Assembly (NCBI RefSeq): GCF_003308995.1
Contig: NZ_QFFJ01000001.1
Coordinates: forward strand, 2,356,001 to 2,420,000
Reading direction: 5' to 3'
Source: Chitinophaga flava
GTDB taxonomy: Bacteria; Bacteroidota; Bacteroidia; Chitinophagales; Chitinophagaceae
Length of the DNA: 64,000 nt
Shown here one piece after another: positions 35,467 through 44,448 of the stretch. Made by a program: the position numbers and the translations under genes. Under the pieces are notes generated by a model that was not told where the DNA came from, searched no databases, and saw only the letters and a program-made list of their open reading frames with translations. The first letter of the stretch is position 1. Every line of letters starts with the position of its first letter.

Positions 35467-36303
35467 TTACAGTTTACCGGTTGAACCATTATAAATCATC
35501 TGAAACGCCAGGAAGGTGATTACAACGCTAAAGACTATACGTAACCACTTGGTATTGGCTTTTACCAGCAGCCTGGACCCTCCGAAAGCACCCAGCAATA
35601 CTCCCAGTACCACCGGCATACACAGCCCCGGGCTTACATATCCCCGCTGCAGGTATACTACGGCACTGGCCGCAGCGGTAACCCCGATCATAAAGTTGCT
35701 GGTAGTGGTAGACACTTTAAAGGGAATACGCATGACGTTGTCCATGGCCAGCACTTTTAAGGCGCCGGAACCTATGCCCAGCAAGCCCGACATAACGCCG
35801 GCAAACATCATCATAAAATATCCGCCCGGCACATGTCTTACCTTGTAAGACACAACACCACCTCCGGAAGGATAGGAGCCGTTCAGCTTCAGCTGACGGG
35901 CCAGCTTGCTCACGTCTTCATCGGAAACAGCCTGTGTTTTCTTACGCAGTGACATAAACGCTGAAAAAATCAGCACACTGCCGAAAATGATAGCCACCAC
36001 ATTGGTGGGGATAAAGACCGCTATCAGCGCCCCTATCACCGCGCCGGTAGTAGTAGCTATTTCCAGGAACATGCCCAGTCTGATGTTGGTAATCCCTTCC
36101 TTTACATAAGCGGAGGCAGAGCCGGAAGAGGTGGCAATGGAGGCAATCAGCGCCGTTCCAATAGCGTAACGGATGTCAACGTGGAAGACCAGGGTCAGCA
36201 GCGGAATGATTACCACACCGCCTCCTAGCCCGGTGAGCGATCCCAATAGCCCAGCCAGAAAGGCCCCGGCAAGCAGGATCAATGTAAATGATAAAATCGT
36301 CAT
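35467..36303 (-). CDS. TSUP (TauE/SafE)-family sulfite/organosulfonate-type permease, 278 aa
   Basis: Start chosen at MTILSFTLILLAG, which begins the first helix; 21 upstream codons are open but hydrophilic. Eight to nine membrane segments; repeat motifs GLGGGVVIIPLLT in the first half and GIGSGALKVLAMDNVMRIPFKVSTTTSNFMIGVTA in the second are typical. A cytosolic loop lies at about 130-155. Family members export sulfite or sulfoacetate or import small anions; the substrate is not clear. Confidence 0.9.
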   Translation of the reverse strand: MTILSFTLILLAGAFLAGLLGSLTGLGGGVVIIPLLTLVFHVDIRYAIGTALIASIATSSGSASAYVKEGITNIRLGMFLEIATTTGAVIGALIAVFIPTNVVAIIFGSVLIFSAFMSLRKKTQAVSDEDVSKLARQLKLNGSYPSGGGVVSYKVRHVPGGYFMMMFAGVMSGLLGIGSGALKVLAMDNVMRIPFKVSTTTSNFMIGVTAAASAVVYLQRGYVSPGLCMPVVLGVLLGAFGGSRLLVKANTKWLRIVFSVVITFLAFQMIYNGSTGKL

Positions 36304-36446
36304 AAGATGGTCTGGTTGGTTTAGATCAGCAATTACAGGCAATAAAAAAACAGCCCTAATGGCCAATGTTACAAAAGTAAGCAGAATATGATTCCCACAA
36401 TCCGCAATCTATAAGTAACTTGCAGTCGTATACTTAATTGTTTTTT

Positions 36447-37271
36447 ATGATAAAGGTGGGTGAGTACAACCTGTTGAGGGTTAAAAAAGAAGCTGATTTT
36501 GGCGTGTATCTGGAAGGGGTAGACCAGGAAATACTACTACCCACACGGTTTGTGCCTGATGGCACCAAAATAGGTGACGAACTGGAAGTGTTCCTGTATC
36601 ACGATTCCGAAAACAGACTGATCGCCACTACCCAGAAACCTTACGGCATCGCCGGTGATATCGTAACACTGAAAGCGGTCAGCGCCACCAGGCAAGGGGC
36701 CTTCCTCGACTGGGGCCTCATGAAAGACCTGTTCGTGCCCCAATCACAGCAACTGACCCGTATGGTACCCGGACAGGAATATCTCGTTAAAATATACATC
36801 GACGAGATGACCGGCCGTGTGGCTGCCACCGAGAAATTTGACCGACTCCTTAGCAACGAAAACATCAGCGTGAAGGAAATGGACCAGGTAGACCTCATCA
36901 TATACCGACGCACAGACATCGGTTATGTGGTGATCATCAACAACCAGCATACTGGTATCCTCCATCACAATGAGCTCTTCCGCAGCGTGGAAATAGGCGA
37001 CAAACTCAAAGGCTTCATCCGCCAGATAAAAGATGATAAAATCGATGTAATACTGGGCCAGCCCGGCTATAAACGCGTGGAAGATGAAGGGGAAAAAATC
37101 CTTCGCCTCCTCCACGAAAACAGTGGCTACCTGCCTTACCACGATAAATCCACTCCTGAAGAAATACAGGAGTTCTTCGGGATGAGCAAAAAGACCTTCA
37201 AAATGACAATTGGAAATCTTTATAAACAAAGAAAGATCATCTTCACACAAACAGGCTTCAAAGAAGCCTGA
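36447..37271 (+). CDS. CvfB-like S1 RNA-binding protein, 274 aa
   Basis: ATG at 36447 starts MIKVGEYNLLRVKKEADFGVYL; a TTG codon three codons upstream is less likely. The chain carries S1-like beta barrels (GAFLDWGLMKDLFVPQSQQ; GYVVIINNQHTGILHHNELF; IGDKLKGFIRQIKDDKIDVILG) and a C-terminal winged helix (EEIQEFFGMSKKTFKMTIGNLYKQRKI), matching the CvfB/YitL architecture of about 280 aa. Members bind RNA and affect virulence or gene expression in other bacteria. Monocistronic, ending at a convergent terminator. Confidence 0.9.
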   Translation: MIKVGEYNLLRVKKEADFGVYLEGVDQEILLPTRFVPDGTKIGDELEVFLYHDSENRLIATTQKPYGIAGDIVTLKAVSATRQGAFLDWGLMKDLFVPQSQQLTRMVPGQEYLVKIYIDEMTGRVAATEKFDRLLSNENISVKEMDQVDLIIYRRTDIGYVVIINNQHTGILHHNELFRSVEIGDKLKGFIRQIKDDKIDVILGQPGYKRVEDEGEKILRLLHENSGYLPYHDKSTPEEIQEFFGMSKKTFKMTIGNLYKQRKIIFTQTGFKEA

Positions 37272-37290
37272 TGATTTTCCACAAAAACAC

Positions 37291-37330
37291 AAAGCAGCAA
37301 AGATGAATATGATATCCTCTTTGCTGCTTT
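37291..37330. terminator. Bidirectional terminator
   Basis: Perfect 12-bp stem AAAGCAGCAAAG / CTTTGCTGCTTT around a 16-nt loop, followed by GCGTTTTT on + and preceded by an A-rich stretch, between convergent genes. Confidence 0.85.
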
Positions 37331-37344
37331 GCGTTTTTACAGGA

Positions 37345-38787
37345 CTACCTTATCACCGGAAAACTGATCAGAAAGCTGGTACCTACGCCCAGCTTACTTT
37401 CCACGTTCACGGTCCCTTTGTGATTGAGGATAATATTCTGAGTGGCTGTCAGCCCCAGGCCCGTACCTTTTGTTTTGCTGGTAAAGAAAGGCTCAAATAG
37501 TTTGGCCAGATTTTCCGGCGGAATACCACTACCGGTATCGATTATACGAACAAAAACCCGATCGGATTCATACCAGGAATCGATGGTCAGGGTTCCATCT
37601 CCCGCCTTCATGGCTTCTATCCCATTGATAATAATATTCAGCAGTGCGATGATCAGTTTGTCTTCATCGGCCATAATCATCCTGTCGGGTTCCTCCAGCC
37701 GTTTGATGACCAGGATATTATTCAGCTGCAACCTGTCTGCAGCCAGCTGCATTGTTTTTTCTATCAGCACGTTCAGCCCCTGCGGCAGCATATTTAGTTC
37801 CGACATACGCGTTGACTCCAGCAACTCCGTTACCAGCTGATTGATACGGTGGCAATTGCGCTCCATAATATCGAGGTACAGATGACCATCAGGGGTATCG
37901 GTCAGTTCAGCCGTTTTTAGTTCAGATACGGCCAGTAATATGTTAGTAAGCGGATTACGCACTTCATGGGCCACCAGCCTGGCAATACGGCCGGTGATGG
38001 CAAACTTTTCATGTTGCTGTTTCTCCTGCTCCTTTCTTTTCCTCTCCGTAACATCCTGTATGATACAGAGATACAGTTGCTTTTTCTCATCGAGCAAGGA
38101 AGCGTTGACTATAACATCCAGCAATTGCCCCTGATGAGTACGGAACACATATTCCTGTTGCACAACTCCTTTATCGCTGCACAACTGCGCTATAAAAGCC
38201 TTTATCTGATCTTCATTGGCAAACAGGTTGCTGAGATAGTGATTATACAGGGTTACTTCCTCATAGCGGAGCAGATGCATAGCCGCCGGATTGGCCGCTA
38301 CGATCTTATGTTCGCTGTCGGCCAGCAGGATAGCATCATTGGATTTTTCGAAGATACTGAAGTAACGTTTTTCACTTTTTTCTATAACGTTGAGATGAGT
38401 GAATTTGTCCAATGTGTAGCGGATAGCACGTTCCAGTCCAACCGCAGTAATCTCGCTTTTCACAAGATAGTCGGCTGCACCGGCCTGCATCGCTTCTTTA
38501 TCGATATGATAATCCCCTTTGCCGGTAAACAGTATAACGGGGGCCTTATAGCCCAGATTGCGGAAATGGTGCAACACATCTATACCGGTGTGGCTACCCA
38601 GGCGGTAATCCACCAGATACAGGTCGTGAGTCCGGGATTCAATGACAGCCAATGCTTCCCTGTAAGATGATACCCATTGCAATATGTATTGATCGGGTGA
38701 AATATCCTGCAACAGAGCATTCACCAGAAAAAAATCATCCTCGTCATCATCAATCATCAAAATATGCGTCTTGCCGTTTATAGCCAT
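37345..38787 (-). CDS. Receiver-PAS-histidine kinase protein, about 480 aa
   Basis: Start set at MAINGKTHILMIDDDEDD; the 15 codons upstream are unlikely to be translated. Order: receiver domain 8-125 with Asp60 (LVDYRLG) as the phospho-site, PAS about 140-250 (IFEKSNDAILLADSEHKIVAANPAAMHLL), HisKA with AHEVRNPLTN, and HATPase (NIIINGIEAM, DTGSGIPPENLAKLFEPFFTSK, GTGLGLT). No membrane segment, so cytosolic. A receiver placed before the kinase allows input from another kinase. It lies 51 bp downstream of the MFS gene on the same strand. Confidence 0.92.
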   Translation of the reverse strand: MAINGKTHILMIDDDEDDFFLVNALLQDISPDQYILQWVSSYREALAVIESRTHDLYLVDYRLGSHTGIDVLHHFRNLGYKAPVILFTGKGDYHIDKEAMQAGAADYLVKSEITAVGLERAIRYTLDKFTHLNVIEKSEKRYFSIFEKSNDAILLADSEHKIVAANPAAMHLLRYEEVTLYNHYLSNLFANEDQIKAFIAQLCSDKGVVQQEYVFRTHQGQLLDVIVNASLLDEKKQLYLCIIQDVTERKRKEQEKQQHEKFAITGRIARLVAHEVRNPLTNILLAVSELKTAELTDTPDGHLYLDIMERNCHRINQLVTELLESTRMSELNMLPQGLNVLIEKTMQLAADRLQLNNILVIKRLEEPDRMIMADEDKLIIALLNIIINGIEAMKAGDGTLTIDSWYESDRVFVRIIDTGSGIPPENLAKLFEPFFTSKTKGTGLGLTATQNIILNHKGTVNVESKLGVGTSFLISFPVIR

Positions 38788-38838
38788 ATGCTCGGGAATA
38801 GTCCGCGTTATTAACCAATAATTATGCACCAATATACA

Positions 38839-40260
38839 TCAGGTATCAATATGGGTGTCGGTATCTTTCAATACGATATTCCTGCGGGGCATAAACCATG
38901 CGGGTACCAGCGTCACCAGCAGGATGAAGAGAGAGATCAGGAAACCCTCGCGCAGCGCCAGGTGATGCGCACTCAGAGAAGGGCTCCCGGCCAGCACGTA
39001 GTTGTTGTAAGTCGTTTGTGTAACAATGGCAAGCACTGCTATACCGATAGCGCCGCCCACCTGTTGCATAAGTGTACTGATGGATGAAGCCATGGTCACT
39101 TCACTGGGCCTTACAGCACTAAGCGTGGCCGCATTTAATGGCGCCAGTAGCAGCCCCATACCAAAACCTCTCACCGTCATAGCAATCATCACATACCAGA
39201 TATTGCTGCCCCTGTCAAGCAAAGAAAAAAGATACATGGAAACAGCCAGCAACATAATGCCCAGCATGGAGATCTCACGGGAACCGTGTTTATCGGACCA
39301 CTTACCGGCAAAAGGCATCATGGCTGCCATAAAAACAGAGTTAGGCAGTATCAGCAGCCCCGACACCCCTTCTGAAAAACCCATCTGCTCCTGCAGCAGG
39401 AAAGGCATCAGAAACAGTCCACCAAACAAGGCCGCTGCCCGCGAGATAGTGACCAGTATACAACTCACAAAAGCATAATTGGTAAACAGATGCAGGTCAA
39501 TGAGCGGAATCTGTTTGCCCCGGTCTATCAGGATAAAGAGCGCCAGCGCCACCACCGCCACGCCCAGCGTAGCCAGTATTTCAGGAGAACCGATACCCTT
39601 CACTTCAGCCCTGGCTACCCCATATTGCAGACATACCAGGAAAACAGTCAGGAAGGTAAAGCCCCAGATATCGAAAGGCAGCTTCAGTTTAGCCTGACTT
39701 CGCAGTACATTCAGGTATTTGAAGGAAAGAAATACTGTGATAATACCTATGGGAAGATTGATATAGAAGATAGAAGGCCAGCCAAACTGCTGGGTGAGGA
39801 TACCTCCCAATGTAGGACCGATGGCTGGTCCTACCAGGTTGCCGAGGCCCCACCAGCCCAGGATAGCGCCTCTTACACGGGCTGGAAACACATAAGAGAT
39901 GATGGCCATAGAGGTGGGTGCCATGGCCCCACCACCAAGCGCCTGTATCACACGGCCTACCAGCAAGGAAGGCAATGTGGTGGACAAGGCACACAACAAA
40001 GATCCAAAAGTAAAAAGAGCTACAGCGCCGATGTAAAGATTAAAAAAACCAATCCTGTTTTTCAGCCAGCTGGTCAGTGGCATCAATATAGAAAAACTCA
40101 GCATGTATACAGTGATCACCCATTCTATTTCACTGAGTGTACAGTTGAACTGCCTGCTCATAACGGGAAGGGATATATTAACAATGCTGGAGTCTATTCC
40201 CGCCATGGTAGTACCCATGATGATCACGATCAGAATACCGGTCCGGTTGACATTTCTCAT
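38839..40260 (-). CDS. DHA2-type (EmrB/QacA) MFS drug/proton antiporter, 473 aa
   Basis: Fourteen predicted membrane segments, the length typical for DHA2. Motifs include the N-terminal DSSIVNISLPVM, VGRVIQALGGGAMAPTSMAII, GWWGLGNLVGPAIGPTLGGIL (antiporter motif C) and WPSIFYINLPIGII, all diagnostic of EmrB/QacA. No EmrA-type membrane-fusion gene is adjacent. The start codon overlaps the stop of the DinD-like gene by 4 bp, so it is translationally coupled to the DnaJ/DinD-like pair. Confidence 0.94.
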   Translation of the reverse strand: MRNVNRTGILIVIIMGTTMAGIDSSIVNISLPVMSRQFNCTLSEIEWVITVYMLSFSILMPLTSWLKNRIGFFNLYIGAVALFTFGSLLCALSTTLPSLLVGRVIQALGGGAMAPTSMAIISYVFPARVRGAILGWWGLGNLVGPAIGPTLGGILTQQFGWPSIFYINLPIGIITVFLSFKYLNVLRSQAKLKLPFDIWGFTFLTVFLVCLQYGVARAEVKGIGSPEILATLGVAVVALALFILIDRGKQIPLIDLHLFTNYAFVSCILVTISRAAALFGGLFLMPFLLQEQMGFSEGVSGLLILPNSVFMAAMMPFAGKWSDKHGSREISMLGIMLLAVSMYLFSLLDRGSNIWYVMIAMTVRGFGMGLLLAPLNAATLSAVRPSEVTMASSISTLMQQVGGAIGIAVLAIVTQTTYNNYVLAGSPSLSAHHLALREGFLISLFILLVTLVPAWFMPRRNIVLKDTDTHIDT

Positions 40261-40619
40261 ACCCTGTCTTTCATCATGAAAATAAGTTGTGCTTTAGCTA
40301 CCAACGGGTTGAGCGGATTACAGTTGATCATAAAGAGATAGGTTGCCAGCTCAGACAGTTGCCAGTCTGTTTCCATCTCTCCGCCGTCTTTAAAGCAATA
40401 TATTTTGCGGAAGTTGTAGTTGACCGGTATCTGCAGTGAGGCACAGGCATGCATGGCTCTGTCGAGGGGTTCCTGCAGCAGATGAGGGTCTTCATAGCCC
40501 AGTTCATGCATGATTTCGCTGGCAGTATACAGCAGGGGTGGGTTCTTTAACTGCGATATTCTCTCTGTAGCAATCACTTCTTCCAGATAGTCAAAAAGTT
40601 TAAGCATGACCGTTCTCAT
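40257..40619 (-). CDS. Short DinD/BRO-N-like protein in a DnaJ operon, 120 aa
   Basis: Residues 29-117 follow the pattern of the N-terminal domain of DNA-damage-inducible protein D: YTASEIMHELGYED, then LDRAMHACASLQIPV, and LSELATYLFMINCNPLNPLVAKAQ. The last matches DinD's LSRYACYLxxQNGDPxKPxIAxxQ. DinD is about 274 aa; here only the N-terminal module remains. It overlaps the DnaJ gene by 20 bp (8 bp if the second Met at 40607 is used) and the MFS gene by 4 bp. In many bacteria this position holds CbpM, the inhibitor of CbpA; this protein lacks that MerR-like pattern but may play a similar part. Family call is from memory of DinD. Confidence 0.65.
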   Translation of the reverse strand: MRTVMLKLFDYLEEVIATERISQLKNPPLLYTASEIMHELGYEDPHLLQEPLDRAMHACASLQIPVNYNFRKIYCFKDGGEMETDWQLSELATYLFMINCNPLNPLVAKAQLIFMMKDRV

Positions 40620-41538
40620 TTAGTTGTGAAAGTTGCTGAAACAGTTCTTTTTCTTTAGCAGAAAGGTTCTTCGGAATATGTATAACAGTCTTGATATACA
40701 GGTCACCTGATGTTCCTTTGTGGTCGTAGGCCGGCATGCCTTTACCTTTGAGGCGGAACACCTTTCCGCTGTCTGTACCTGCAGGGATATTCATGCTCAG
40801 GGTTGTTGCCGGCGTGGGCACTGTCAGTTTACCCCCCAGAATGGCTGTATATAAAGGTAAAGGTACATCTGTATGAATATCCTGGCCTTTCAGTTCGTAT
40901 TGAGGATGGGGGCTGATATGGATGGAGATCAGCAGATCACCCTGCTGTCCGCCCTGGCGGCCCGGAGAGCCTTTTCCTTTCAGCCGGATTACCTGACCTT
41001 CATAAAGACCTGGTTTCATTTTAATATTCAGCCGGCTGCCGTTTACTTCTACCTGTCTGGTGGCACCACTATAGGCATCTTCCAGAGATACTTCCATAGT
41101 GGCCTGTACATCCCGGCCATGGGCCGGTCCCTGCTGTCTGCGGTGGCCGCCGGCAAAGCGGCTGCCAAACAACTGTTCAAAGAAATCAGAGAACCCTTCC
41201 CCACCACCAAACATGTCCTCCACATTACCGGAGTAGGTGTAGCTACCCTGCTTACCACCACCACCAAACTGTGACCAGTCAAAATCTTCCGGACGACCGC
41301 CGTGTTGTTCGTAATACTTATAGTTGTCCCCAAACTGATCGTATTTCTTACGCTTCTCGGCATCACTGAGTACTTCGTAGGCTTCGTTCAACTCCTTAAA
41401 TTTCTCCTCTGCAGCCTTGTCTCCCGGATTTTTGTCCGGATGGTACTTCACAGCCAGTTTCCTGTAAGCCTTCTTGATCTGTTCCGCCGTTGCTGCCTTT
41501 TCTACACCCAATATCTTGTAGTAATCTTTTACTTCCAT
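40600..41538 (-). CDS. CbpA-type DnaJ co-chaperone, 312 aa
   Basis: Start set at MEVKDYYKILGVEKAATAEQ, the usual J-domain beginning; an upstream extension of 22 codons is open but lacks family features. The J domain covers 1-70 with HPD in KYHPDKNPGDK. A Gly-rich linker (FGGGGKQGSY; MFGGGEGFSDFFEQLFGSRF) follows, then two C-terminal substrate-binding barrels (LRLKGKGxPG in both). There is no Cys-rich zinc domain, so it is class B/CbpA-like. It stimulates DnaK ATPase. First gene of the operon with the DinD-like and MFS genes. Confidence 0.94.
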   Translation of the reverse strand: MEVKDYYKILGVEKAATAEQIKKAYRKLAVKYHPDKNPGDKAAEEKFKELNEAYEVLSDAEKRKKYDQFGDNYKYYEQHGGRPEDFDWSQFGGGGKQGSYTYSGNVEDMFGGGEGFSDFFEQLFGSRFAGGHRRQQGPAHGRDVQATMEVSLEDAYSGATRQVEVNGSRLNIKMKPGLYEGQVIRLKGKGSPGRQGGQQGDLLISIHISPHPQYELKGQDIHTDVPLPLYTAILGGKLTVPTPATTLSMNIPAGTDSGKVFRLKGKGMPAYDHKGTSGDLYIKTVIHIPKNLSAKEKELFQQLSQLNENGHA

Positions 41539-41605
41539 AAAGTATACAACATGTGATGATAAAAACTTGTTCAGGCGTTTAAAAGTCCACAAGAAATATA
41601 CCATT

Positions 41606-41800
41606 CCCAGGGCTGAAGCCCTGGGCTATGTTTGTAGCATCTTTAGCTTAGGGCTTTAGCCAAAAGCACTAAGCTTCTTCATCAGGAGTACTACCCCATT
41701 GGCCCAGGGCTTTAAACTCATTTAACCCAAAGCAACCCCTTATTTTACAAAAGCCATCATCCCAACCCCATCCAATATAGCCCAGGGCTTTAGCCCTGGG
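41606..41800. repeat. Paired inverted palindromes (REPIN-like element), locus 2
   Basis: The left palindrome CCCAGGGCT-GA-AGCCCTGGG (41606-41625, tail GGCTATGTTTG on +) faces the right palindrome CCCAGGGCT-AA-AGCCCTGGG (41781-41800 on the minus strand, tail GGCTATATTGGATGGGGTTG). Degenerate half copies (TTAGGGCTTTAGCC near 41649; CCCAGGGCTTTA at 41703) lie between. The right copy sits directly after the glutaminase stop codon. Confidence 0.75.
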
Positions 41801-41802
41801 AC

Positions 41803-42816
41803 TCAGCGCGCATCCAGCAGATTGAGCTTAAGCTCGTCTATCATAAACTCCAGTGTTTTCTGAGCTTTGACGCTATTGCCTGATTTGTCGAGGGGAGGTG
41901 AGAATACGGCGATGGCCAGTTTACCCGGTGCCACTGCGATAATACCGCCGCCCACGCCGCTTTTGGCGGGCAGGCCGGTATGATATACCCAGGAGCCGGT
42001 ATTATCGTATAGTCCTTCTGTCATCATGGTGGCCAGTATACGCGGACACAGCCCCGCTTCGATCACTTTTTCCTTTGTCACCGGGTTAATGCCGTTGTTG
42101 GCCAGGGTTCCGGCCATAATGGCCAGGTCGCGGGTACTGGAGCCATAGGAGCAGGCGCGGGTATAGAGGTCTACGGCCTCGCTGATGTCTCCATAAAAGC
42201 GGCCATAGGAGTACAGTAGCCAGGCGATGGCTCTGTTATGCAGATTGGTGGCTGTTTCAGAAGCATATAGCTGTTGTATGACTGATAATCTGCGGGCTGC
42301 AAATCTGGTTGTCAGATCGTCGATCATGCTCCATTTGGCAGCGCTGCCGGAGGCTTTCACAAAGCTGTTGGTGGCCATGGCACCGGCATTTACCAGTGGG
42401 TTGACCGCCCGTTGTGGGTCCAGTTCTACTGCCAGTACAGAATTGAAAGGCATGCCGGTAGCGTTTACACCGATACTGTCTTCTATCGCTTGGGGGCCTC
42501 GCTGTTGCATGGCCAGTGCCAGTACAAATACTTTGGAGATCGATTCTATTCCGAACTCAAATTTAGTGTCTCCCAACTCCAGCACTTTTCCATCTGCAGT
42601 ACAAACAGCGATACCATATAACTTAGGGTCAATATCCGCCAGATAGGGAATATAGCTGGCATTGGCCCCGCCGCTGGTATTTTTAAATCTGTCATAAGCC
42701 TGTTGCATTACTTCACGTATATGCTTTTCCGTTAGTAACTCATTTTTTTGTGCATAGGTGCAGTGAGGCCATAACAGGGAAATGCCCATCAGGAAAAACA
42801 GTAATCGATTTATCAT
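41803..42816 (-). CDS. glsA: Secreted glutaminase A, 337 aa
   Basis: The signal peptide covers 1-22 (HCTYA, cleavage before Q). The Ser-dependent glutaminase fold follows, with S-x-x-K at Ser92-Lys95 in ESISKVF, NPLVNAGAMATNS, YSYGRFYGDISEAVDLYTRACSY and LPAKSGVGGGIIAVAPGK, all standard for the family. Usual cytosolic glutaminases are about 310 aa; the added signal predicts a periplasmic enzyme hydrolysing glutamine to glutamate and ammonia. It follows the porin gene by 19 bp and is presumably co-transcribed. Confidence 0.93.
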   Translation of the reverse strand: MINRLLFFLMGISLLWPHCTYAQKNELLTEKHIREVMQQAYDRFKNTSGGANASYIPYLADIDPKLYGIAVCTADGKVLELGDTKFEFGIESISKVFVLALAMQQRGPQAIEDSIGVNATGMPFNSVLAVELDPQRAVNPLVNAGAMATNSFVKASGSAAKWSMIDDLTTRFAARRLSVIQQLYASETATNLHNRAIAWLLYSYGRFYGDISEAVDLYTRACSYGSSTRDLAIMAGTLANNGINPVTKEKVIEAGLCPRILATMMTEGLYDNTGSWVYHTGLPAKSGVGGGIIAVAPGKLAIAVFSPPLDKSGNSVKAQKTLEFMIDELKLNLLDAR

Positions 42817-42835
42817 ATGGTGTATTTTAACAGGT

Positions 42836-44104
42836 TCAGAATTTATACATCATAGAACACTGAATCCGGGTGTTCTCTCCGGCGGAGCCATCTATATTTT
42901 TTCTTTTCCCATAGAGGAACTCTATACCAGCTTTTACAAAGTAGGAAGGGTAAAACAACAGATTGACCACGCCATATTGAGTAGACTGCAGATCTGTAGG
43001 AGGCTGATAATCTTTTGTTTCCAGCTTCAGATAGGCATACCCTATCGTAGAGCTAAATTTGTCGCTCCACCAGAAGTCATAAAAGCCCATTACAGTCCAT
43101 ACGGGAATGTTCTGTACAATAGTTCTGGTTTTGGCGACGGCATCCAATCCGAGGCCATTCAGATCGATGATATAGCGGGCAATACCATGGCCATAAGTAC
43201 CTTCGTATACGAAAATATCTTTGCCCTTTACTGACGTTTCTATAGAACCGGTGAGGTTCAGGCCCCAGCCGATATTAGTATGATCTCTGTCAAGATAATT
43301 ATCAAAGGTAATAGGGTGGAAAAGGCCCGCCAGTTGTATATGGGTGGCAGCAGTGAAGTTGTAGCGGTACTGTGCCACCATATCCGGAAATAATTGCCGG
43401 GAGTTAAACCCTGAATCAGCGGGCAATTTTGTATCACTGCCCGGATTTTCTATGCTGATGGCCAGGGTCGATTTTTTAGTCAGGGGCTCAGTATAACGAA
43501 TCTGTATCTGCCGGCCAAAAGCCATGGCATTGGGTCCCTGATAGTCCAGTATGTTGGGAAACACATCGATATCCATAAAGGTAGACCAGGTTTGGCCACC
43601 ACCCCATTTACCCAACTGCCCCCAGGCATGGCGCAGCCGGGGGACGGCAGTACCGTTGCTGTTAAAAAGATCTACTTCCAGCAGGGTCTTCAACTCCCCT
43701 TGTCGTGTATCAGAAGAGGATAAAATGGTAAACCGGGTCTGCCGTGCGGCAAAGGTTAATTGCCCTTCATCATCACCATTGATCGGAATAGAAGAGGGCG
43801 CAAATGCTTCTTTGTTACCCATCTGCTTAAAATCGAAGATAAAATCTCCCTGTACAAACCCTCCAATCGTAAGCTGTGTTTTATGTACATCTGCCACAAC
43901 AAAACCACCATAACCGCCGGCTTCCAGATTACTCCTGGTTTCTGTACGCCGCCCCGGCTGTGGCCTGATGATCCGGTTCTCTATCTTCGATACCTTGGCT
44001 TCCAGACTGTCGATACGCCGGCGCAGACTATCCATAGTCTGTGCTTCCAGCACCGACAGCATCCCTAATACCAGTAAGGTGGTGAGTAGTAGTTTTCTGC
44101 CCAT
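42836..44104 (-). CDS. DcaP-like outer-membrane porin, 422 aa
   Basis: Signal peptide 1-21, then a coiled coil at 23-45 (MDSLRRRIDSLEAKVSKIENRI) that would stand in the periplasm, then a beta barrel with LTIGGFVQGDFIFDF, TRFTILSSSDTRQGELKTLLEVDLF and a terminal aromatic (MYKF). This order matches DcaP-type trimeric porins, which pass dicarboxylates and small acids. Co-transcription with secreted glutaminase suggests uptake of acidic amino acids or related anions; that is inference. Confidence 0.82.
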   Translation of the reverse strand: MGRKLLLTTLLVLGMLSVLEAQTMDSLRRRIDSLEAKVSKIENRIIRPQPGRRTETRSNLEAGGYGGFVVADVHKTQLTIGGFVQGDFIFDFKQMGNKEAFAPSSIPINGDDEGQLTFAARQTRFTILSSSDTRQGELKTLLEVDLFNSNGTAVPRLRHAWGQLGKWGGGQTWSTFMDIDVFPNILDYQGPNAMAFGRQIQIRYTEPLTKKSTLAISIENPGSDTKLPADSGFNSRQLFPDMVAQYRYNFTAATHIQLAGLFHPITFDNYLDRDHTNIGWGLNLTGSIETSVKGKDIFVYEGTYGHGIARYIIDLNGLGLDAVAKTRTIVQNIPVWTVMGFYDFWWSDKFSSTIGYAYLKLETKDYQPPTDLQSTQYGVVNLLFYPSYFVKAGIEFLYGKRKNIDGSAGENTRIQCSMMYKF

Positions 44105-44448
44105 AGGTAAAATGCCTGAAAAGACCCGTCTTCAGTATTTTAGAAGTTGATATACACTGCTTAAGTGAGCAAAGGAACAGGATATAACGTTGAAGTATAC
44201 ACGAAATAAAAAATCATACAGACATCGCTGTATCAATAGAAAAATTTAAATACGTTGATACATAACAGCGCTGCTTCCTTCTCCTGCGTAGCTATTAGAA
44301 CACACCTGAAGTAAATAAAGTTCAAAAGGGAGCGTTATTTCTCTCCTGAAAAAGGATAAAAAAACGGGAAATAACTGTGTGGTTAACAACAAATGCCTAT
44401 ACCATTTAAAGCGTCAATTTACTGAAGAGGAAAGGGGTCAACAAAAAA
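44105..44448. other. Intergenic region upstream of the porin gene
   Basis: 344 bp, A/T-rich, between the porin start and the small Cys protein gene on the same strand. It should contain the porin-glutaminase promoter, but I find no clear TAnnTTTG; a GAAGAC-type small palindrome (44121-44135) is the only structure noticed. Confidence 0.35.
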
